From: Atherix ibis
Lineage: Eukaryota > Arthropoda > Insecta > Diptera > Athericidae
Length of the DNA stretch: 64,000 nt
Assembly: GCA_958298945.1 (NCBI GenBank)
Contig: OY282609.1
Location: forward strand, 26,633,212-26,697,211
Reading direction: 5' to 3'
Shown one piece after another: positions 10,886 to 23,109 of the stretch (the first letter of the stretch is position 1; every line of letters begins with the position of its first letter). A program made the position numbers and the translations under genes. The notes beneath the pieces were generated by a model. It did no database searches and was not told the origin of the DNA. It worked only from the letters and a program-made list of their open reading frames with translations.

Positions 10886-13095
10886 CCCAAGAATTTATAA
10901 AAAAAGCAATTTTTGGACTCTCCAAGAATTTATTTATAAAAAACAAGCAATTTTTGAGCTCTCCAAGAATTTATTTATAAAAATAAACAATTTTGAGACC
11001 TCCAAGAATGTATTTATAAAAATTAAGCAATTTTTGAGCTCTCCAAGAATTTATTTATAAAAAACAAGTAATATTTAAGCTCTCAAAAAATTTATTTATA
11101 AAAATAAACAATTTTTGAGTCCTAAAAAATTTATTTAAAAAAATAAGCAATTATTGAGCTCTTCAAGAATTTATTTATAAAAACAAACAATTTTTGAGTC
11201 CTCCAAAAATTTGTTTATAAAAAATAAGCAATTTTTGAGCTTTCCAAGAATTTATTTATAAAAAACAAGCAATTTTTGAGCTCTTCAAGAATTTATTTAT
11301 AGTAAAAAAGTAATTTTTGAGCCCTCCAAGAATTTATTTATAAAAAAAAGAGCAATTTTTGAACCCTGCAAGAATTTATTTATAAAAAATAAGCAATTTT
11401 TGAGTTCTCCAAGCATTTGTATATAAAAGCAAGCAATTTTTGAGCCATCCAAGAATTTATTTATTAAAAAAGAGCAATTTTTGAACTCTGCAAGAATTTA
11501 TTTATAAAAAAAAGCAATTTTCGAGTTCTCCAAGCATTTATATATAAAAGCAAGCAATTTTTGAGCCATCCAAGAATTTATTTGTAAAAAAAAGCAATTC
11601 TTGAGCTCTTCAAGAATTTATTTATAAAAAATATGCAATTTTTGAGGTTTACACGAATTTATTTCTAAAAAATATGCAATTTTTGAGGTTTCCAAGAATT
11701 TATTTATAAAAAAGAAGCAATTTTTGAGTTCTTCAAGAATTTATTTACAATAAAAAAGCAATTTTTGAGCACTCCAAGAATTTATTTATTAAAAAAGAGC
11801 AATTTTTGAACTCTGCAAGAATTTATTTATAAAAAAAAGCAATTTTTGAGTTCTCCAAGAATTTATTTATAAAAAACAAGCAATTTTTGAGCTCTCCAAG
11901 AATTTATTTATAAAAATAAACAATTTTGAGACCTCCAAGAATGTATTTATAAAAATTAAGCAATTTTTGAGCTCTCCAAGAATTTATTTATAAAAAACAA
12001 GTAATATTTAAGCTCTCAAAAAATTTATTTATAAAAATAAACAATTTTTGAGTCCTAAAAAATTTATTTAAAAAAATAAGCAATTATTGAGCTCTTCAAG
12101 AATTTATTTATAAAAACAAACAATTTTTGAGTCCTCCAAAAATTTGTTTATAAAAAATAAGCAATTTTTGAGCTTTCCAAGAATTTATTTATAAAAAACA
12201 AGCAATTTTTGAGCTCTTCAAGAATTTATTTATAGTAAAAAAGTAATTTTTGAGCCCTCCAAGAATTTATTTATAAAAAAAAGAGCAATTTTTGAACCCT
12301 GCAAGAATTTATTTATAAAAAATAAGCAATTTTTGAGTTCTCCAAGCATTTGTATATAAAAGCAAGCAATTTTTGAGCCATCCAAGAATTTATTTATTAA
12401 AAAAGAGCAATTTTTGAACTCTGCAAGAATTTATTTATAAAAAAAAGCAATTTTCGAGTTCTCCAAGCATTTATATATAAAAGCAAGCAATTTTTGAGCC
12501 ATCCAAGAATTTATTTGTAAAAAAAAGCAATTCTTGAGCTCTTCAAGAATTTATTTATAAAAAATATGCAATTTTTGAGGTTTACACGAATTTATTTCTA
12601 AAAAATATGCAATTTTTGAGGTTTCCAAGAATTTATTTATAAAAAAGAAGCAATTTTTGAGTTCTTCAAGAATTTATTTACAATAAAAAAGCAATTTTTG
12701 AGCACTCCAAGAATTTATTTATTAAAATAGAGCAATTTTTGAACTCTGCAAGAATTTATTTATAAAAAAAAGCAATTTTTGAGTTCTCCAAGCATTTATA
12801 TATAAAAGCAAGCAATTTTTGAGCCATCCAAGAATTTATTTGTAAAAAAAAGCAATTCTTGAGCTCTTCAAGAATTTATTTATAAAGAGAAAGCAAATTT
12901 TTAGCTCTCCAAGAATTTATTTATAAAAAATATGCAATTTTTGAGGTTTACACGAATTTATTTATAAAAAATATGCAATTTTTGAGGTTTCCAAGAATTT
13001 ATTTATAAAAAAGAAGCAATTTTTGAGCTCTTCAAGAATTTATTTATAAAAAATAAGCAAGCTTTTTATAAATAAATTCTTAGAGAGCTCAAAAA
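10886..13095. repeat. 41-bp tandem array with higher-order duplication
   Basis: About 53 units of a 41-bp repeat with core CCAAGAATTTATTTATAAAA and AAGCAATTTTTGAGCTCT. Landmark variants recur at an exact offset of 933 bp (for example 11068 and 12001, 11648 and 12581, 11788 and 12721). So a block of about 933 bp (10920-11858) was duplicated in tandem (11853-12791), with one substitution noticed near 12728. Smaller two- or three-unit duplications lie inside. The final unit (13063-13095) is in reverse orientation and can pair with 13020-13052. No protein-coding content. Confidence 0.95.
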
Positions 13096-13114
13096 TAGAT
13101 TTTTCTGCATAAAA

Positions 13115-13225
13115 TCAGACGTTGCAGACTATTGGATGCTTCACCATGACGAAGACCCTTATCCGCACTACCGTCTTTGTCTACGAATTTTTGGCGAAAA
13201 GTAGGATTCCTATTCACCTGTTTTT
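13115..13225 (+). pseudogene. mariner transposase scrap beside the 41-bp array
   Basis: The plus strand reads WMLHHD in one frame, then, one frameshift later, VFVYEFLAKSRIPI. Together these match the second catalytic block of mariner transposases and the helix that follows (usually HHDN, then a VREFLAK-type stretch). Neither end of an element was found. The scrap starts within 25 bases of the last repeat unit, so the array may have expanded within or next to an old mariner. Confidence 0.5.
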
Positions 13226-13229
13226 AGTC

Positions 13230-16040
13230 GGTATTATTTTTTTCATTCACCAATAATAGGAGATCATCCTTAAATTATAAATAATATCCAAAAGAATGTT
13301 ACAAATAAGCTGAAAACGGTGTTAACTGAATAAAGGTCACCAAAATAATAGAAGAAAGGCCTTTTAACATTCTACACAAGAAAATTTGTAAAAAGAACTA
13401 TCAGAAATATATATGACAGTAATCTTCTTTTTTTTAGCTTGGCATACCTATGGTTAGATATGTATATTACGGGTCGCCTACGATCATATGGATTTTACCA
13501 GCCCGACTAACGCATTGTTCTTCTCACCCAAGTTCACCTTATCCAACTTTCACTTTTACCCAGGATTACTTATCCTTCTTTGATAATTGTTTTAATCTCT
13601 GAATCCTTCCGAAAATCTTTGAAGTCAATTCCAGCCCCATGGTAAGCAGCTTCCAGCCAACTCTTTGACCTCAAATTTACCATTTCCTTCTTACACTACT
13701 GAATCTATCCGTTATTTCCATTTAAGAGCATACACTTCGTTTACGCTATTTACTACATTCTCATTCACGAAACCAACATCATCAAACTCTAGTAGAGACT
13801 CTATGCTAATAGTCAGTAATCAGTTAGAAACTAATTTTTGTACCGGTTGGCAGTAGAACCTTCCTAACCATCTTATATCATTTGCAGCGACAGTAGCTGG
13901 GCTAGCTGGTATGCCTCACCACCAGCCACCACAATTCAGCTAAAGGCTTCTCGGCTTAAACGGACATGGTGTGAGCAACCGTCATGAGAGACCCGAACCC
14001 CATGAATCCAAATTTTATTTCAAGAGTACTTTGGCATGCGGTTCCACCGAAAGAGCCATGCTAAGAAACCTCGTAAATTCCAATCATGCCGTGGAGCTCA
14101 GATCCACAAATTCGCCGAAACCCAAAGGCACTTCTGAGTTGATTTTTCGCCCAGTTGTATCACCTCATTACAGAGATAATATAACATTGCTAAATAAGGT
14201 ATAATCATAAAAAAACTAGCGTCACAAAATGGCTTTCCCAATGCAGACTAGGGAATCTTTGACAGTTAAATGCGGCCATGTTGGTTTTTTTATGGTTGAT
14301 TTCCTCGATCTTTGATTGGTTGGTCAGTTAATGTAGAACGGAGACCGATCGCTCTCAGTGAAGTCAGTCACATTACTTATTTGTCACTCCTCGTATGAGC
14401 CACCCCTCTTCAAGTGTAGCAGTAACTCCAAAAAAAGAACAGAAATCGAAATAAAACCCAGTTAGATCGATAAGTATTTATGTAATTTGTATGAAAATGT
14501 TTAAAAGAACAACTACATAAAAAACAACAATAAAAAACATGCTGACAAAAACCAACCCCAAAAATAGAAACAAGAATATTCGTAAAAGTCAATAAATTGA
14601 AAACAGAATTAAGAGTTTATTGGTTTGTATTGCGTGACTATCTCTCATATGACATGGAAAATTGTCTCCGATTCGTTACACTCTCAGCTATAAAGACCAT
14701 CGAATATAAAAAGGGTTAATTTTTCATTCGATTTGTGCACTTTATGGTTTTTTTTATATGTATTTTTTTCTATTAATAAAAATCCACAAACAATAAATGA
14801 TGATACACAACAACCTTTATTCTATCAATTTGACGATAATAAATAATCTTCGAAATGGTAGAGAGAATATTTTTTCGTGCTATTTTCATTGATATTTAAT
14901 TGATTACTGATGATGCACTTGGATAATCGATCACCTCAGTCAATTATGGTAGAACTTACATTTCAATAAGGTAAATGGTTAATGTCAATAGGATTAACGG
15001 ACTGTAATCTTTGGCAGTTGGTGTGACCTTTTTTTGGTGAAAAAGGGTCAAGTAAGCTGAGACGAGAAGCTATCGTCTTGGTTTAAACATATCGCTTGGG
15101 GTTGAATTGAATCGAAAATTTTATACGTATTCAAGGTGAAGGCTTTTTATACCCTCATAGTCAGTTACAACTATCTCCAACAATAATACCACAACTTACC
15201 ACCATGGCAACAATACTACCCCTTATCGGCATGAGCTAATTTTATTACCAAACACGCACATGATTTTTTATTGGTAAATTCAAAATATAGCGTTTGTCTC
15301 TTCGGGGCTAGATATGCAGAGTCACAATGAAAGGTACACTAAAATTGGAAAGTTGTAACAAAGTCCCATAATCGATGGCGTTAAAAGAACAATTCCGAAA
15401 AATAATCAATTTAATAAAGCGAGCGAAAGAAGGAAAAATCCGAAAACCGATTCTAAATTGAAAATTGATTGTGTAATTGTGCACTTAGGCAAGGACATCC
15501 GGTTGAATAGGAATAAATGTAAAAATAAGCCTCGTGTTTAAATCGATACTATCACAATTTAGGTCAACTATCCAAAAATATCTAAAAATGATCTAAAATT
15601 AGCAGATAGATATTTGTTCAATATGATTTTTTTAGTAATTTCTCTCTTCGATTTTATTACATCTTAAAGATGACCTTATATATTTTCAACTTTTTCCTTG
15701 CATTTTAGGCCTTTTAACGTCATGCCTAGGACAATTTCTTTACTATAAAATGTTATGAAAAATATTTCATTTTAATTAAAATCAGTAAAGAGTTTATTTT
15801 GAAAAATTTATAATATGCAAACGGATATTATTCCCTTAAAATCCCCATTCTTATATCTCAATTTTCAAATCTACAGAAAATGTTCAATTAGTTATATAAG
15901 ATAACCTCAAGGGTTAATTTCTCTTTCATTATTATAATTTTTAAAAAATCATAATTTACACTTATTCTGAATAAATCTGGAAAAAAATGACCCATGGTTT
16001 ATATATGAGGGTAAAACTTACACTCTATTCTCATTCGGAC
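13230..16040. other. intergenic stretch, no recognised gene
   Basis: A mixture of AT-rich DNA with a moderately less AT-rich portion at 13480-14400, which may be decayed transposon but shows no motif I can name. Short open frames at 13665 and 13971 have no recognisable domain. Confidence 0.35.
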
Positions 16041-16049
16041 ATAGCTATT

Positions 16050-16350
16050 GCGTCACCCTGATTTCTAGTTGATATGTGAGGGCCCTTAAACATGGGCCAG
16101 GGGCCAATTTGTTGCACCACGACCATGAGGTTATTTGGCATCTTTAAGTTCCGTATGGATGGGCGTTACAAGTTTCCTAAGCGAAGTTGATCTGTTTTTA
16201 GTAGGCTAGGTCAGTTAGAGTTAGTTAAGTTTTGTTATGGCTAAGAGTTATGTTGGCGCGCCAAATCCTACCCGGATTCTGATCAGTGCTTTTGGACAAA
16301 ATTTTTGTAAGGATATTGAGTAGTTTAGATTGAAGAAAATTGGTTAGCGG
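16050..16350. repeat. dispersed repeat, copy 1
   Basis: The stretch around 16085-16185 is clearly related base for base to 34268-34367, sharing for example GGATGGGC followed by TTAC. Weaker similarity extends on both sides (GTTAGCGGGACGC near 16340 against GTTAGCAGGACGC near 34515). It is probably a fragment of an old transposon family that I cannot name. Confidence 0.55.
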
Positions 16351-16796
16351 GACGCTAAAGTGCTCTCGCTGTTTGTCCAGTCTGACTATCTTTACGTGAC
16401 TGATGGTGTTTGAGGGCGTGGCATATTGGGTATAGGTATTATCATCGGACCCTGGAGAGTTACTCCAGCTAACTAAAAGATCAAAACGTAATTTCATATA
16501 ATTCCCATCTGTCCCTGCATCAACTCAACTCGTCACCCCTATTTTTGAGTAGGTTGTATCGAAATTCTTTAGTTGTATTGAAATTCTTTAAGTAGTTGTA
16601 TCAAAGTTCTTTAAATTGAGCCCTCCCAACTGTTTGATAAAAAGCTTTCTGTAGAACTGTTGACTCGCCTTCTTAAACCTATCTAGAGTCAAAGATATTC
16701 TCAACACCGCTCCCAACCGAGGCTTTCAATCTGCATGCGAAAGGAAAAGTTTGAGGTAGAGAGCGATAGTGTATGAAAGGATCTGCCTCTAACTGT

Positions 16797-16852
16797 AGGT
16801 TTATTAAGGATAAAGAGGATAAATTTCTCCTCTCTTTATCCTTAATAAACCT
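16797..16852. repeat. inverted repeat, 21-bp perfect arms
   Basis: Arms 16797-16817 and 16832-16852 are exact reverse complements around a 14-nt spacer. Short open frames on both strands across this site (16679-16970) owe part of their length to the symmetric sequence and are not called as genes. Confidence 0.85.
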
Positions 16853-16859
16853 GATAAAT

Positions 16860-19800
16860 TTCCATACTAAAGAGCTGAGAAAAAAATTAGTTATTGCAGA
16901 CGTGAAGTTTTTGAAGGATGAGTTTCTTATCATAATTTTACCATTTATCGGGACACCTTTGCACGGCTGAGCTAGCGGGCATTACTTTAGTTTGAATGGA
17001 GTTATACTAGAAAATTGAAATTCTTAATAGAGACGTCTGAGACCCTCTTTCAACATATTACTCTAATAATTAGTAAAATTATTTGGAACACACGATTCGT
17101 CTATACATATTTTTGTTTGACTCCACTACCGAATCTCTTAACTCCAAGAGAGTTGGGAGGCGATCAAAACGTATCAAATGGCGGTCAACGTGGGGTCCAA
17201 ACGAAACGGAAGCTGGTTTTTATCCAGCATTTCAGCTAATCGTATTCGTGATGGACAATAGAAGTCACCTTGAGAATATGTGGTTTCGGCCTCTAGCTCA
17301 GCGGACGACTACCCACCTGACGTCATGGCACGAAAAAGTTGGGTTTCTTCGGGCTCCTCGAAAGTCCTCTACAAGTATTTGGGTCCGGTGGTTGTTATGG
17401 GATATTTAAATTTTTACGTAAACTCGATTCATTAGAGTAGCTTGCGGTCTCAGATAACATCCATCAAGTGCTCACGGACTTCAAGAAGGCATAGTCCATC
17501 GTCTTATTTTAACGGAAAAAAAATAATATCAACTTTTTTTTATTAATAAATTTTTTCTACTTTCTCCCAATTTTCCGGCCTTTCTGCCTCATGACTTTAT
17601 GTCCTTTTTACCTCTAGAACAAATTCACATCCTTGGTATCTTAAGGACAAAATCAAAATTTGGCATACATTTTTTTTAATGTTTTGGTGCGAAAGCGATA
17701 GTCTAAAACGGGACCTATTAGATTGCCTCTAGGAGGATTTTAGGGTATTTGGAAAGGTCAATCTTTTAATGAGATTATTTTAGGAATTTCAACGTTTAAT
17801 TATAAGAATTTTCATATGATTTTGTAGGCATAATTTTTAGGCTTTTTAATACTTTATCCGAATAATTTTAAAGTCTAGAACTTGAATTTTGAATCCTGTT
17901 CAATACTATAAGTTTTAATTCTATTGCAATAAAATATTTTGAAATACGCATATTTTTTTTTAAATTTATCAAAATTAGAACAATTTGTTGTCGCTAAAAA
18001 TAATCTTCAGAATCAAACAAAGCAAAACAAGTTAACTCATAAATAAATGCCCACAAAATATCAAACTTTCTTGTAAATCTAAACAAAGCCAATTCCAAAA
18101 ACCTCATTAATACCTATCCAATTATTTGATCAAAATTCAATTAAATTCATTTTTGATCATTCGAAAAAAAAAATACCATCCTTCGCTTCCGTAAAAGTCA
18201 GAATAAATATCCTTTTCCCTATGTTTAAAGGCAAATTTATTTCCAACAAATTTTCTTACATGAATTCCACTATTCTCCCTTCGTATTCGTTTCATAGCTA
18301 CAATCTTGCACACTCGCACATTCTAATCTGATTTTGCTTTTATTCAATCTTTATCACAAAATATCTTTAATAATCCTTAAAATTTTATTACACAAAACCT
18401 TTTTATATAAACAACATATCCTTGTATGTGAAGAAAATCTTATTCAACCTTTTTTAAGGGTAATTAACTTTTCTAAATGTGGTAATATGTTATTCAATAG
18501 GAAAGGGTTGACAAATTGTAGATATTTTGTTGTTCCTGTTCTGAGAACGGAACTGAAAAGCGAAAATAGAAGAAAATAATTCATTAAACATAAGGTACAC
18601 GAGTATATATTTTCTATGGTCTTTTCCTTAAAGTTTTCTTTACGTTTTCAGTATAATTACTTTTTCCTTGTTCTGCCTTTTAATCTCAGAGCCTCTTTCT
18701 CTTAACAATAGCGTCTCTTCATTTTGAATCGATTTTATTTCCTTCTAGTCTCAATATAATCTCTACCCTCACCCACGACAATTTTATTAAATAATAAATT
18801 AATAAATTATTTAAATGTTTCACGATTTGAAATTAGCGTTTAGCCACTTAATCAAGAATGTAATAAATTCATTTAGTTAAGGTTAGAAAGGTCACAAATA
18901 TTTGGAATATAATTTCCTTTTTTCGTTTAGGTTATGTACATACGATGTTACAAAATAATTAGAAGCAACTCGACATGAAACAGTTGCTAATGATATTGGA
19001 AAGGGTTGAACAGAAGAAATAAGGATATATTTATTGTAAGGAAATATTTGAGCTGAGTTAAAATTGATAGAACTTTTATTAAGGGTGGTAATGAGATTTG
19101 ACGTGCAGTTTATTGTCAGGATATCTTTACAAACTTTTTAAAAATACTAAAAATATAAAGAAAAAAATATGTGATTATCCTTGATACCAGATTTCCTGGT
19201 AGAGTACAGCTACCTATAAATTAACCTTAATCAAAAGAAAAACAATGACAAAATTTTCATCCCCTATTTTTAAATCCAAAATAGCTTCAACATTTTCATT
19301 ATTATTGATTTTTTGATTAATTAATTTTTTTTCTGATTTTCATGTAAGAGAGGGCAAATGTGGTTAAGGATAAAACCAATCGAAATACTATATAAATTGA
19401 TTAATCAAAATTATTATAAATGAAATAATATTAGGGGATGGTGGAAATAATTAAACTACCATTAATTTATTTATATTGCCTTATGAATTTCTGATGTAAT
19501 TTTGTAATTAATTAATTTTATTTATTTTTTGTTTTTGCTCTAATTAATTATGTTTTTGGTATTTTAGATAAAGTTTATTTGTATCATTATGAAAAAGGGA
19601 TGAAAATTACATTGTCCTTTTTTACCATTTAATTTTCTACTACTCTGTTGGTATTTAAGAGTTGAAAGTATTTAAAGATAATTTAAAATTCAAAATATGT
19701 AAAAATAAATTGTGACACTTTATCGAAAAATTTAAAAAGGAATTAAATTATTTAAAAACTATTCAGTATTCAGCATACTGAAAATTGAAAAGAACCAACA

Positions 19801-20985
19801 ATTTTTAAAAAAAAAATCTTTAATACTCTATTGTCGTTGTCATCTTTTAAATGTGAAGACAAATTTCCAAAAATTATCATAATTAAAAATGAAAAGAATT
19901 TCAAACTTTTTTAAGGATAATTTCCATTGATTCACATAAAAGTAATGAAAAAAATTTAAGGCAAAAATTAAAAAAAAAACACACTTAAAATATAATCTTT
20001 TCTTTATTTTATAACCATTAAATTGAGAATAAATTTGCTCGTTTTATACATGAAACAACTCCACCCGCATATCAATTCACAAAAATTACCAAAAAGCCAA
20101 GAGAAATAAGTAATAAATAAGAATTTCCATTAATTACACTCCATTTTGCCCATAAAAATCTGATTGGAATGGGTTTTTATTTTCAATCACCCAGCAAATA
20201 AACGAAGAAAAAACCCAGCCGCATCTGACTAAAAAGATTTTGACAAGAAAGTCTTATTGGATCAATGGTGTGAGAAGGGGTAAAGTTTTTTTTTTCAAAA
20301 GTGCCGAAATAGCTTTTCAAAATACTCCATAATTTACCTTTCTTATGGCTTAAAAGATGAAAAAGAAAAAGCAACCACAATCGCACAGAAAAATGGAAAT
20401 AAAAAACACTTAATTCACTTGAACAGTATTCAAAGTAATGCCGCAAGGACAAAGCAATAGAAATTTTGAGTTGATTGATTTCTGATCCTTTTTGGAAAAC
20501 TTTTCCAATAAGTACCATAATTAATGTTAAAAGTTGACTTTTCCATTTTTATTACAATCGAAATGGTGTCAATAATAAGAAGACTAAGAGTAAAAATAGA
20601 CGAAACTGGACAATAGAAAAAACTATAATTTCTTCTCACCCTAATATGAAAAAAGAAAAATGGTCTTTCTATGATGAACTCAAATCTGATTGATTCTCTT
20701 CTAAAGAAATAAGTTTCTTTTATTAAAAAAAAAACAAGCTTTTAATAGAATTTTTTAGAAAAGTATTTCTTATAAATCAGAAATTTTTTTTGTCGTAAAA
20801 TAATTAGAGAAAGTTTAAATAATATCCTAAAATTTTGCCAAGGATAATAATATTGGAAAGATTGTGAAAGTGTTTGTAAATGTGACAATATTAATATTTT
20901 TTTCAGGGCTTAAGATGCTCACAATTTTAATTTTGCAAAACGCGTTAGTACCAACTAGTCAAAAGAGGAGCTGTAGGTAACTTCA
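16860..20985. other. AT-rich stretch, no recognised gene
   Basis: Apart from a less AT-rich block at 17100-17480 with two overlapping unrecognised open frames (17015-17239 and 17083-17409), this is simple AT-rich DNA. No transposon ends, RNA genes or conserved protein motifs were seen. Confidence 0.35.
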
Positions 20986-20989
20986 GCTA

Positions 20990-21716
20990 AAGAAGACATG
21001 CTGTCGGTAACAAGCATCGAAGAACTGACAAAAGCTATCCGGGGCCTAAAGAATCAAAAGTCACCTGATTGCCAGTAAACTGATTAAGTACGGAGGCAAT
21101 AAACGGTTCATCAATTGAACCGGTGAGCGGCAACTTGGTATTATCCGTCCCATACTCAAAAAGAAAATATCACAGAGTAAAGCAATTATAGAGGTATTAC
21201 GTTGCTGAGTACCATCTATAAGATATTCTCCGCTATTTTATTGTACTAAGCAAAATAGCCCCATTTGCTCAAAAACGTATTCACCCATACCAAAAGAGCT
21301 TTTCTCCAGGGAAATCAGCAACGGATCAGATCTTCTCTCTGCGGCAGTCGACGGAAAAATAGTTGGAATATGATCAGCAGGGATACATTCTGTTCATCAA
21401 CTTCAAAGCCGCTTATATCATAGCCAGGGTAAAACTCTACATGTCCATGAAAGATATCGGAAACCTAGAAAAATTAATTCGACTGACTTCGATGACCATG
21501 ACTAATGTGTCAATAAAGTGATCCATGACTAAAGACTAAGCATGAGAGCTACCATCGTCAGTAAGTCTGCCAAGCTTATAGCATATACCGACGAACATTG
21601 TCTTATAAGTTGATGATCAGAAAGAATAACATGCGAGGTTCTAGTCAACTTTGAGTCGGCAGACTCTTTTATGCGAGACGTTTTTTACTACAAATAATTA
21701 AAGGTAAAACAAAGTA
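20990..21716 (+). pseudogene. RTE-like LINE reverse-transcriptase remnant
   Basis: Frames recovered across several shifts give KAIRGLKNQKSPD, then NYRGITLLSTIYKIFSAIL (the RT fingers block NYRGI-LL-KIFS), then the SATDQIFSLRQ-type block and INFKAAY (motif A). Near 21430-21600 are fragments such as VKLYMSMKDIG. Stops are frequent. The fragment is cut at 21716 by a small TA-flanked element, and its C-terminal block reappears at 23.1 kb after an R1-like insertion. It is related to the copies at 1.4-2.9 kb and 43.2 kb. Confidence 0.7.
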
Positions 21717-21880
21717 CAGGGTGCTTTTTATTTTCCAGATCTATTTTTTTCGCTACCATTTTCCATATATCAACCAATTCAACCTCTCAGCATGAAATGA
21801 ATAATTTTAGAAATATGCATTCACTGGGAGATAAAGCAAAGACTGGTCGACAACTAAGCCAGTGTTATTAAAGCCCCCTG
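21717..21880. mobile_element. 164-bp MITE-like element with TA target duplication
   Basis: It starts CAGGGTGCTTTTTATTTTCC and ends with the reverse complement of CAGGGGGCTTTAATAA, flanked by TA at 21715-21716 and 21881-21882. The left 27 bases closely match the left end of the Tc1/IS630-type element at 58570 (CAGGGTGCGTTTTATGTTTC), so it is probably a non-autonomous relative. The right end matches less well. No coding sequence. Confidence 0.55.
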
Positions 21881-21959
21881 TACATGGTGGTAGCCTCGGC
21901 GTCGAAGACAATATCAGTTAGCATACTTATAGGAGATTATAGCTTCGAGAGCTTCGAAG

Positions 21960-23065
21960 TTCATTTTGGCTTTAGGGGGAGCACGCTCTAACTTGGATGC
22001 TAATGATCCATAAAGTACTACGCCATTATAACTCTTGGTGTGAAGAATGCCTTCAACATGGCGAGATAAAATCCCAGAGACGACAAAAAAATCGCATTAG
22101 CTGACGATGTTACTGTGTTCGTACTGGCCAAATGCGTGGAAGAAGTAGAGCAGATCTATAATGAGACTGTCGCTTCAGTTCGAAGTTGGCTTCGGGCAGC
22201 TCTTCTTAAGCTTGCGGAAGAGAAGAGAGCATATCACCAATAGAATTAGCGAACATGAGGTAAGACCATCTCTCAAGTACCTAGGGTGGCCTGGTGCGCC
22301 TAATGCCAAACCTTGGGGGATCCAGGCAGAGCAGGAGCACCCTGTTGGTGACCGTAGTTGGGTCTATCCAGCTGTATGCTCCACCAATATGGGCGGATGC
22401 GTTGATTAGAGCAACTTACAAACGTGGAGTCCTAGGAACGCATTGAGGGTGGTCTGCGCATTCCGAACAGTGCCTTAAGAGGCTATTTGTATTGTGGCCA
22501 GAATGATACCGATTAAAATACTGCCAGATGAGCATCAGAGGCTCTACCGCCGTAGAAGTCGGTGTGATGCTATGGCGCGATGCCACCGATGGCAGATGAA
22601 CCCACCGTCTTATCGCGACATGAGTGTTTTTGGGCTTACCAATTCCGCTTTATATTAGATGATAGTCTCATGTGCCCATCTTATGACGGGATCGTATAAA
22701 ACGCAAAGCACGTATTCTTTCACTGCGCCCGATTAAATGCAGAAATAGAAGAAGGTCAGAAGTGCGCTGGTGAACCTCTGATACCGGAGAATATAGTGGC
22801 TCTGATGTTGAACTCAGAGACAGACTGGGAGGCTGTCTAAGTCCTTGCAACAATCGTCCTAGAAAACGACGTCTGGAAGAGCGTGAAAGAAAGCGATAGT
22901 GATAATTCACTAGATTAGTTATTTCGATTAATTCATGCCTAACGAACTAATGGCTGACAGCTGTTCCGTGGGGTAACATGGATATGTGGCCAAGTAAAGT
23001 TGCTTAAGTGGGTTAAAGTCCCACACTTTAGCTTTCGACAATTTCCACCATAAAAGAAACTGCGG
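21960..23065 (+). pseudogene. R1-like LINE remnant (RT, C-terminus and 3' UTR)
   Basis: Pieces in order: a motif-B-like stretch (LTWMLMIHKVLR), TLGVKNAFNMAR (resembling RT motif A), LADDVTVFVLAKCVEEVEQI (motif C region), the helix VASVRSWLRAALLKLAEEK, EVRPSLKYLG, ALRVVCAFRTV, then ILPDEHQRLYRRRSRCDAM. It ends with a zinc-knuckle-like HVFFHCARLNAE and PENIVALML. This order and wording are typical of the R1 clade. The 3' UTR (about 22950-23060) matches 44050-44150. Motif A after motif B is out of the normal order. Many stops; dead. Confidence 0.75.
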
Positions 23066-23109
23066 CAACAAGAGTTTTTTAGCAAAAATTTGCGTTTGAG
23101 AGAAGGACC

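Noticed and set aside
10886..13095. CRISPR-like regularity of the 41-bp array
   Set aside because: There are no unique spacers between conserved repeats; the whole unit repeats with variation, and the context is eukaryotic transposon-rich DNA.
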